A stretch of DNA of 16,357 nucleotides from Psilocybe azurescens (Eukaryota; Basidiomycota; Agaricomycetes; Agaricales; Agrocybaceae): NCBI GenBank assembly GCA_023853785.1, contig JAJIRX010000410.1, positions 1 through 16,357 of the forward strand, read 5' to 3'. This document shows positions 9,387 through 16,357 of this stretch, in pieces (positions within the stretch are counted from its first letter, which is position 1; the number at the start of each line of letters is the position of its first letter). The notes beneath the pieces were generated by a model, which had not been told where the DNA came from, did not search any database, and worked only from the letters and a program-made list of their open reading frames with translations. The translations under genes and the position numbers were made by a program.

Positions 9387-10156
9387 TAACATATATGACA
9401 GCGCTGTTTGGTATGTACTTTGAAATACGGGCCACAGATCTGCTTGTCATTTAAGCAACATTTAAGCAGAATCGTAAAATGATCTGAATTAAATCTCCGC
9501 TTGAAAGAACTGGAACAATGCGGAGCACTCTCAGACTTGGTTCATTATGTTCTGGGAGCTACAGTACGTTAGGACGATCCTTCAAGCTGGCTTCAAGTTT
9601 CGATAAGCGTGTCTATTGTGTCATTGAATCATGTGTCCAGCATTATCTAGCCCTTAGTATTCATCCTCGGCATATTCCCTCCGCGCTCCTCTCCTCCTTT
9701 CTCTTTCTGCTTTTCTGGGCCACATCCTCCGATGCTTATGAGCGTGGAAGCAGAGGTGCGCGACGACTGCGCTGTTGCTTGCAATTTAGTTAGGGATGCG
9801 GAGCCAGACGGAGGGGTGCGGAGGAAAACGTTGAGGATTATGGACGGGTGCATAAAGATGAGTTCTAAGATCTCAGTATTCAGTGCAGGCACCTCTCCCT
9901 CAGCAGCCGCTGGGGACGCATTCACCATGGAGAGCATAGATTAAGGCCAGAAGAACGTAGACGTGAACCCTACGTCATTTTTCTCAAAAAATCAAACCAA
10001 AACCCCTCACACACATGGACACGAGGCGCGCGCAACTTCTGCAGCCTCTTCCTCGAACCTTGCTCACCCTCCTAGAAAAGTCAAGGGACCGCAGCCAGAT
10101 CACCAGTATTTCTCTGGCATCGCACACAACAGTTCCCGTTTCCTGCCCTTTGTCGC
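9387..10156. other. no supported gene; weak F-box-like hint on the minus strand
   Basis: A minus-strand frame (9937 down to 9647) begins with ATG and contains LNTEILELIF, which resembles the start of basidiomycete F-box domains (LPxEILELIF). Nothing downstream continues the domain, and the frame runs into low-complexity Lys/Glu/Gly. The plus strand is open over the same stretch. I would not call a gene here. Confidence 0.25.
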
Positions 10157-10279
10157 CTTTCCTCTCCTTCGTGCTTTCCCTCTCCTTCGTGCTTTCCCTC
10201 TCCTTCGTGCTTTCCCTCTCCTTTGTGCTTTCCCTCTCCTTTGTGCTTTCCCTCCTTCGTGCTTTCCCTCTCCTTCGCG
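10157..10279. repeat. minisatellite, 7 copies of an ~18-bp pyrimidine-rich unit
   Basis: The unit is CTTTCCCTCTCCTTCGTG. Copies start at 10157 (17 bp), 10174, 10192, 10210, 10228, 10246 (16 bp, missing CT) and 10262. Copies four and five carry CTTTGTG and the last CTTCGCG. The unit is a multiple of three, so frames stay open across it on both strands and produce false low-complexity ORFs. It degrades into CTTTCTCCTCTCC on the right. Confidence 0.95.
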
Positions 10280-10576
10280 CTTTCTCCTCTCCTCCATCCC
10301 TCCTTGCCCTTCCACCGACCCTCCATTTCTTTGAAAACTAACGAACGCAGAGCGTATACATCAGAACTAGGAACCGTGCTCGGGTACTCATTCTGGACCG
10401 CGCTCGCGGTTGTCGGCAGGTGGTGCGTCTCAATGATGTCCGTCAAACATGATATGTGTCTCTCTTCTCCCTTCATTGTCCCCTGCCTCCCCTTCACTTT
10501 CGCACTCTCTCCTCTTTCATTCTTCGTTCTCTCCTTCCTCTTCCCTCTCCTCTCCCTTTACACCCTTCTGTCCTCC
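10280..10576. other. spacer between two minisatellites
   Basis: About 130 bases (10320-10450) of ordinary mixed sequence, flanked on both sides by pyrimidine-rich DNA. On the plus strand it can be read as a hydrophobic segment (LGYSFWTALAVVG) and on the minus strand as a soluble one (CLTDIIETHHLPTTASAVQ). Neither has clear splice sites or a recognised family, so no gene is called. Confidence 0.35.
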
Positions 10577-10693
10577 CTCCTTTCCCTCCTTTCCCTCCTT
10601 TCCCTCCTTTCCCTCCTTTCCCTCCTTTCCCTCCTTTCCCTCCTTTCCCTCCTTTCCCTCCTTTCCCTCTTTTTTTCTTCCCTTTCCTCCCCT
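10571..10693. other. 123-nt uninterrupted polypyrimidine tract
   Basis: The plus strand from 10571 to 10693 has only C and T. It contains the 9-bp array and its flanks, and pyrimidine richness continues from about 10455 to 10735 with few interruptions. Mirror-repeat polypurine/polypyrimidine DNA of this kind can form triplex (H-DNA) structures; that is inference from composition. Confidence 0.8.
10577..10666. repeat. minisatellite, 10 perfect copies of a 9-bp unit
   Basis: The unit CTCCTTTCC is repeated ten times without a mismatch. Its cyclic rotation CTTTCCCTC equals the first half of the 18-bp unit of the array at 10157-10279, so the two arrays share a sequence ancestor. Perfect identity suggests recent expansion. 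The three frames read as Ser-Leu-Leu, Pro-Pro-Phe or Pro-Ser-Phe repeats and are not evidence of a protein. Confidence 0.97.
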
Positions 10694-11759
10694 ATCCCTC
10701 TCCTCCGCCTTCTCCCTTCCACACTTACCCACGCCATTTTCTGCTAGACAGCAAACCAAAGCTAACGCCCTACAGAGTACCATGCAGCGGCTTGCGTTCC
10801 TCCTCCTGTTCAGGCTCATCTACTTCTATGAGGGCATCATAACCTCCGCGTCGGACAGCACTAGTATTTTCCTGGGAGCATGAATGTTCGGTAGATGGTC
10901 ATATATGCGCACTTTATCATCAACGTGCATATGCATCCCAATTCCTGGGGTGGGGAGGGAAACCAGACACGGTCCGTATCAATAATAGTATTGCTGCGGT
11001 CAAGAACCCAACTCCGGTCTGCCCGCCCGAGACCTAAGTTCACCGTTGAATCCACTCACATTCATGGGCGATTACAATACTTTCTAGTAGCAGTAGTGCT
11101 TGATACATAGTCGTAGTATACTAGTTAGGTGGTCATACTCCAGTGGGACGAAGTATTCCCTGAATACAATACCCTAGTATGAAGACACGCGGACGTGGGC
11201 GTTACAGTGGGCGTGGACATATGCCTGAACTCTACCCTTGAAAATCGAACAATACCTTTATATCACCGTTGACATGCAATGAGTTCTTACCCATGAAGCA
11301 GACCATTACCAGATAATGACCGAACGCTTAAATTTGCGAAGATCCAACCCACCCAATAAATTTAAATAATAACTTTAAGCGCCCGCTGTGAGCACAATGG
11401 TTGGCGGGAAAGGAGTTCGGCCATGCTTTAGTGCATGTATGTATATCGTTGAGGTTAAAAATCACTGTACCCACGCTAACCGTCAAAGATTCAAGCGATT
11501 AGCTGTGAGTCGTATCGTCAACATTTGCATCTTTCGCACTGCACAGGAACGTCGCTCCCACTGCTGTCTCCAAACCATACCCGACTTTTACGTCCTACGG
11601 TCTGCATACAAAAATATTTTACACAGTAATGTACCATGCTGGGCAGCACAAGAGGAGATCCGTCAAATGCATTGTTTATTTTATTTAATACTCGTTATAT
11701 CATCGACTTCTGAACTTCAAGTTACACAAATCAGATCGTTGATTTACCTGTTCAAGTAG
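10694..11759. other. no supported gene; isolated splice-like signals
   Basis: Two intron-like units lie at 11440-11490 (GTATGT donor, GCTAAC before AAAG) and 11502-11547 (GTGAGT donor, CACAG acceptor). The sequence after 11547 can be read as NVAPTAVSKPYPTFTSYGLH, but the flanking phases do not join into one frame. A short hydrophobic frame at 10782-10883 has no homology I recognise. Between 11180 and 11220 GTGGGCGT occurs twice. Confidence 0.3.
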
Positions 11760-12311
11760 ACAATTGACTGTCAATCATCCATTCAAACTTCAGAGGAAAT
11801 CCGGACTGTCATATGGGAGTCCATGTGGGTAAATATTCCCCGTAAAACGGACATCTTGGGAGGTGCCAGATTCCTGGATAGAGCCCCTAAGGTATCCCCT
11901 GTCAGGGCACAGCGTGATCTGGAGTACCACAATATGGAGGCATTTTTCCTGTCTATGATGAGTAGTTTGAAGAGAAATACATGGGGCCTACTTATCTCTC
12001 TGTGACGCGCCAGCAGAACGCATAGACAAACCTCGACCATTGATTGGGCCCCTCTGGTAATCGTTTTGACAGACCCAGCCGAACACACTGGAGAATGCTC
12101 TGTCGTACTGGAACACACGATTATATCTATTCCCTTCCAGTCTAAAGTGCCAAGCCCTTTGTATACGATTCGCACACAATTGGGATGTGCTAACGGATAT
12201 CACATCTTCCCGTGCAAGCCTTTGACACGAGGCGGCAACAGATTGCACTCCGTGATTGAGCCAGAAAGGAGGGTCATGTGGAATACTTCATGTTACCTAC
12301 GCAGGCTTTGA
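11760..12311 (+). other. 184-codon plus-strand frame with a single internal stop, coding status unclear
   Basis: The plus-strand frame that opens after the TAG at 11757 continues to the TGA at 12309-12311 with only one interruption (TGA at 12003-12005). It includes DILGGARFLDRAPKVSP and PFQSKVPSPLYTIRTQLGC. The minus strand is also open over 11783-12175, with the local segment VFQYDRAFSSVFGWVCQND, so the lack of stops may be compositional. No splice sites, domains or codon bias settle the strand. It may be a degenerate gene or chance. Confidence 0.2.
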
Positions 12312-13923
12312 ATGCGAGGGCATTCAGAGACTACATCTTATTGAGGAGGTGGTAGCTATCGATCTCCAACCCGTCTCTTCGCCTGAGTAACTTTTGGGAG
12401 CTAGTTTTATTTCTTGCTATTTATTTGAATTCTATGAGACAATGTTCTTCCACAGCTCTTCCTTCCCCATCACCCCCGCGACAGAGGCAACACCATCTGC
12501 TAGCCCATTTAGAGCTAAGATAAATGTCCGTGCCAGTAAATGCATGTCAGTGCAATGGATGCGCTGACATAGACTGACATCAATTTCTGAGAATATGTTT
12601 TATTTGTGAAATACGAGGGTATGTTTGATTCAGTAGCATAGAATACAATATTACGCATGGAAATTGGTACTGTGTGAGGTATTTCTTCTGCAACTACGCA
12701 CTGTGGCGATTGCGATGGCTGGGCTGGGTGTACGAATGGTTAGAAAATTATCAAATCGAAGAGTTGTGGCTTCTTCGTAGGTCCGTCCTGTTTGGGCTCA
12801 TATACATCTTCGGATATGTATATCTCTACGACGGCTTCGCCACTTCCTCGGTGGACAATATTAATTTTGATATGGGTATGAATATGCCTATTAGTATGTA
12901 GATGTTCCTAGCATTCTGTGGTTTTTAAATCTGGCTCACTCTCTATCACCGTATGCACACCAGACAGATCGAGCATCGATCGAAGGCGGCCATAGGGACT
13001 TTGCAACTGGGCGGGGTTGCTTGGTTGCTTGGTATGCAATACTAATACCAGACGAATCTGAGTAGTTCGGCGCTCGCACTGAGTGCCACCGCGAGACCAT
13101 TTTTATTACTGACCATGTACCATGGAGTCGTTATCTAGTAGTACATGTGCTAGAAATCATTCTCCTTCTTTGTCTACTCTGTGAGAGTCATTCTCCTAAT
13201 TGAATATCACTATCCCATCATTTCCGCTAGGAATGTAACATTGTTGGACACACAACCTCATTGTTATGACTGCCGTGTGTCAATTGCAATAGTCCTTTTA
13301 GTTGCCGTAGAGCTCAACATGGGCGCTTAATACCTTGTGTTTACGATTTTTTGGTTAGAGAAACAGTAAAGCTGGCTGGAAAGCCTCCATTATATTACAT
13401 TTTTAATATCCCCTCTGCCCCCACGCAGGATACTCCTTATCCTGTCCCAGATCCGACAGTAGCGGCCGCGCAGGGAACCTGAAACTATGCAATGAGTATG
13501 TGGCAGGGTTGTTTCCTTTGCGTGTCCTTCCAATGGCCCTGCTGTGGTCTCCCCGTCTTTCCATCTCAGATCAAAATAGCGCCATATTTGGAGGTGAGAC
13601 CAGGTGCTTGCCATCGTGCGAGAATGCGACATGTGTCTACGCATTATTGAGAGGCAACCTGTGGATGAAAGTAGGGATCTCAGTCCACGTCCACCATATG
13701 TGGTTGATTCTTGCTCCCACTGGCTCCATTGTCGTGGTCTCGATATGCTTGGTCATCTACCCAGGATTCGACTCGCCCGTATGTTTCATCAATATGCATT
13801 GTAGCGCTATGTGATGGCGACCCTGATTCTGCAGTCGTAGATGATGTGCACGATGCCTCAGATGTGGCTTCCTAGATAGTACACATTAGTATTTTTAGGA
13901 GTGTAAATATTGTTCAGACTAGA
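12312..13923. other. long stretch without a supported gene
   Basis: Open frames at 12674-12901 (+), 13390-13644 (-) and 13500-13814 (+) have no motif, no good splice context and mixed codon use. At 12545-12580 TGACAT occurs twice close together. The minus strand at about 13650-13790 has a locally protein-like reading (YRDHDNGASGSKNQPHMVDV) broken by several stops, which could be an old relic. Nothing firmer was seen. Confidence 0.35.
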
Positions 13924-14050
13924 TCAACCCACATAAACATGTGACCGCACAAATTTAATGCATGTCCGAACTTCCTTCTTCCGCTGCCGTACTTGACACA
14001 GTATCTTCCGCTTAAGGACAGGTTGATACCACGGAGTGTCTTTGTATGCA

Positions 14051-14348
14051 TCAATGTTGTTCTCGTACACAATTTCCAACTTCCTCGCTCTAGACGCATC
14101 AGTTAGTACATGGGCTACTCCAACGGATGATAACTCACTGTCGAATAAGGGTTATAAATTCCTTCCAGTCGTTCTCTGTAATTTCTTCTCTTGTATGCTT
14201 CTTCGAACTGTGAGCTGAGGTGCCTCATCTCGGCAACTTGTTGGGCATGGGAATACTCGTGCCTTGCCACGAACCCAGTGCCAGATGTATACCCAGCTAC
14301 AGCAAGAGCAAAACCTCCACCTACAATGGCGGCTCCAAGTTCAGCCAT
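14051..14348 (-). CDS. small glycine-rich single-pass membrane protein, hypothetical
   Basis: An ATG at 14348 opens a 70-codon exon (to 14139): MAELGAAIVGGGFALAVAGY gives a Gly/Ala-rich hydrophobic segment, followed by a charged helical part (RHEYSHAQQVAEMRHL, QFEEAYKRRNYRERLEGIY). At 14138 a textbook intron begins: GTGAGT donor, TACTAAC branch site, TCTAG acceptor, 49 nt. Splicing to 14089 adds SEEVGNCVREQH and a stop (82 aa); reading through the intron instead ends at 14115 (77 aa). The family is not recognised, though the layout resembles small mitochondrial or ER membrane proteins. A second protein-like frame overlaps its 3' end (14151-13924), so the true C-terminus may be affected by an indel. 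Confidence 0.5.
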
Positions 14349-15309
14349 GAGTAGCTATGTATAAGGACCTTTAGGAGATAGGAGTATGCAGTAAAAGAGT
14401 GGTGAAGTGCTCCACTTTTAAGTTGTGCCACCACCTGGACAGCATGTTGCAGCCAAACAACTTGACTCAAATTAAGCACCAGTTATATTGAAAGATGTAG
14501 GCTGTGGTGGGAATAGACATTTACCAATATCTCTCTGAAGTGGCTCCGCTATTGGCTATGTAAGTGCATCACCAGCTAGCAGGCAGCAACGACACAACTT
14601 TTCGCTTTAATGTTTCCAAAGTCTGCCCAAATATGGTGAGCAAGGTGTCTCCGCCAAAGTTTAAAGGACGTTCCTGTGGGACTATTGGGACCTGTCCGTC
14701 CACCACCTTGAATTCTCCGAAGTTCCTTTTACTATTCTTCGGCCTTATCTCCACAGTATGCTTGTTGTTGGCAAGTTTTTTGTCTGTTTTTTAATGTTAC
14801 ATATATTGAAAATATAACTGTATGACGGCATCTTCCTGCTAGCTGCCTAAAACTGCAGCCATATAAATGCAAGAGAGCCTGAGGTGAGGAGAACACAAAC
14901 ATGAAAAGTTGGCTTCTGTGGCCTGAGTACAATCAAAGTACTGAGTGTGTAGTATGTACACGGTTACTATTACTATAGCAGTCTGTAAACCATTATCATG
15001 CCAGGCCTAGTCTTTTTATTTTCCGCCTGGAAGGTCCAGTGGCTGTGCCATTTGAGCAACTTTCAGATCTATGTAATCACCGAGACTCTAGGCATTAGAA
15101 GTTGGCTGATGGACGAACAGGTCTTGAGGTCCTGCGGGAACGTCTCTGTCAATCAGTTTTGATTTAATTTCCGGCTGGTACAACTTGCGCACCATACCTG
15201 AAACTTTTACACCTATTTAAATTAAGTACTGATGTGCCGGACGCCAAGATGCCCACCCACAGTCATGTAAAGTATTGATGATACTGTATCATTTCAATCA
15301 ATCCGTCCA
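14349..15309. other. no supported gene
   Basis: It contains a 61-codon minus-strand frame (14754-14569) starting with ATG, with NFGEFKVVDGQVPIVPQERP and a C-terminus LKRKVVSLLPASW, but no splice context, motif or neighbour supports it. The rest is AT-rich, with stops in all frames. Confidence 0.35.
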
Positions 15310-15527
15310 GTCCCCTATCCCTAGGCCTGTGGACGTGGCCGAAATTGGTGCATGTCCCACGTCCCATGGACTGTGGACGGCCAAGACAAATGGCTCAAAA
15401 GTTGGCTGAAGCTCCATTGAACTGTGCTTGTTTCAAAATTGGCCGAAATTTCGATCTGTCCCCAGTCCCATCCCCAGTGGACAAAGTTCAAATTTCGTCC
15501 ACTTGGTCCCCTGTCCCACCCCTGGAC
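15310..15527. repeat. cluster of four degenerate GTCC...GGAC palindromic repeats
   Basis: Four copies share the frame GTCCC-N3-TCCC...TGGAC: 15310-15334, 15354-15378 and 15458-15482, each exactly 25 bp, and 15506-15527 (22 bp). GTCC at one end pairs with GGAC at the other. Start-to-start spacing is 44, 104 and 48 bp. The spacers also share words: GGCCGAAATT occurs after copy one and before copy three, and GGACAAA follows copies three and four. This could be part of a dispersed non-autonomous element or a decayed minisatellite. Confidence 0.65.
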
Positions 15528-16130
15528 AAATTGATCAAAACGGTACAGCAGACCTACACACTCTATTACCGTTGATGGCTGAGGTCAAGTCTATATTCGG
15601 ATCTAAAAATGGTTGGGAGGTGGTGCTTCTTACCTGTTGGGGTCCTATAGTCCGTCCTATAGGTAAACTGTTTGCGAATTATCTGTGATCAATTGTGTGA
15701 CCTCACGCCCAGTCGCGACCTAACTGTCATGATATTGGATATGGCTTATGCTGCAAAACATAGACTTAGAGAACTATAAACTCGGTAATAGGGTATGAGC
15801 GGCCATCTGAGCGTGTTCGAGAGCCACTGAAATATGCATAACACATCCTGCCCGTTGAATATGTTCAGAAAATGGTAAGTATCTGAGCTTTGAAAAATCC
15901 GGCTGTCTGGCAGTGGCCGGACTTGGCAGTTGTACTAAATTGAACTGAGTCGAACCAAATTGCGCTCGGCGTACTCCCCTCCGCCCTTTGGTCGCTCGTG
16001 CACGGCCGCTTGTCCCGCTCAGTGCTCTCGACCTCACTCCGTAACAGAAGGTAAATATTCACCCATTACGTCCTAAGAACCAGAGGCAAACCAAAGGCCA
16101 ACAGAGATGTGAATGTTAATTGTTTTACAG
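15528..16130. other. intergenic, with a related short palindrome and a GC-rich island
   Basis: TCCTATAG is directly repeated at about 15646-15662 with GTCC between the copies, echoing the GTCC repeats to the left. A GC-rich patch at 15960-16040 is open on both strands and ends in an AACAGAAG|GTAAAT donor-like site. It could be exon sequence for the fragment at 16131, but no start codon or motif supports that. Confidence 0.3.
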
Positions 16131-16195
16131 ACCAGCGCGGTGATATGAGGATGGAAACCTCTTTCCAATACCCAGATGTCCTCGAAAATGAGTCA
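16131..16195 (+). other. possible internal exon of a gene running off the right edge
   Basis: A 65-nt stretch is bounded by TTTTACAG on the left and GTGAGT on the right, and reads QRGDMRMETSFQYPDVLENE in the frame entered at phase 1. It can be joined to the upstream donor at about 16050. The next acceptor-like site (AAATATAG, ending at 16251) leads to a frame reading MDIPTNLMAILTNLKRSDTL, but the phases of these two segments do not agree. No family recognised. Confidence 0.25.
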
Positions 16196-16357
16196 GTGAG
16201 TTTTGTTTGATTTTGTGTAACTATTTTTGAAATTTGTACTTCGAAATATAGCAAATATGGACATCCCGACTAATCTCATGGCTATTCTGACAAATCTTAA
16301 GCGCTCGGACACTTTGCCAGCCGTTATAGTATTATTATAATACATAATAGACACGTA

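Noticed and set aside
9647..9937. F-box protein on the minus strand (LNTEILELIF)
   Set aside because: Only about ten residues fit the F-box start; the rest of the domain and any downstream repeats are missing and the opposite strand is equally open.
10157..10666. Regularly repeated DNA that could suggest a CRISPR array
   Set aside because: Tandem copies have no unique spacers and the surrounding genes are eukaryotic.
10081..10883. Several long low-complexity ORFs on both strands (Lys/Gly/Glu, Ser/Leu, Pro/Phe repeats)
   Set aside because: They are translations of the 18-bp and 9-bp minisatellites, whose unit lengths are multiples of three, so frames stay open without coding.
14569..14754. 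61-residue minus-strand ORF with an ATG
   Set aside because: No homology recognised, no promoter or splice context, mixed codon use.
1..16357. tRNA genes
   Set aside because: I looked by eye on both strands for B-box-like GGTTCRANNCC with a matching A box and found none; no RNA gene was called.

Overview
The window looks like nuclear DNA of a filamentous basidiomycete (Agaricomycetes), probably a white-rot or litter-decomposing species. Its recognisable genes are split by many 45-70 nt introns with GT(A/G)NGT donors and CTNAN-type branch sites. They belong to families typical of these fungi: a class II (lignin-modifying) secretory peroxidase, a DUF6533 seven-helix membrane protein, and a secreted glycoprotein of the 'macrofage activating glycoprotein' (MAG) type. 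There is no operon structure. The genes are sparse and separated by long non-coding or decayed stretches. All family names come from my reading of the translated exons; no database search was run.

Layout. 1-1079 is intergenic with a TATA-like element. 1080-2816 (+) is a 13-exon class II peroxidase whose Mn-site positions read Asp-Gly-Asp, interrupted by a one-base deletion in a C run. 3473-3784 (+) is a single reading frame with protein-like codons broken by three stops, an unidentified pseudogene relic. 4116-5894 (-) is a DUF6533 protein that I could assemble into about 15 in-frame exons, including introns of only 28 and 32 nt. 7188-8637 (+) is the MAG-like, GPI-anchored-looking secreted glycoprotein, with a frame problem near its signal peptide and one stop-free intron divisible by three.

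The right half (8638-16357) is mostly not confidently genic. It holds coding-like fragments (9105-9386, 11760-12311, 16131-16195), two related pyrimidine minisatellites (7 copies of about 18 bp, then 10 perfect copies of 9 bp) inside a strongly strand-asymmetric tract, a small glycine-rich membrane-protein gene on the minus strand (14051-14348) that overlaps a second protein-like frame, and a cluster of degenerate GTCC...GGAC palindromic repeats (15310-15527).

The three main genes share no evident pathway. The peroxidase and the MAG-like protein would both act outside the cell or at its surface. I found no rRNA, tRNA, CRISPR array, intact transposon or clearly new multi-gene system. The points most worth following are the Asp-Gly-Asp peroxidase, the ultra-short introns and the three-stop pseudogene.
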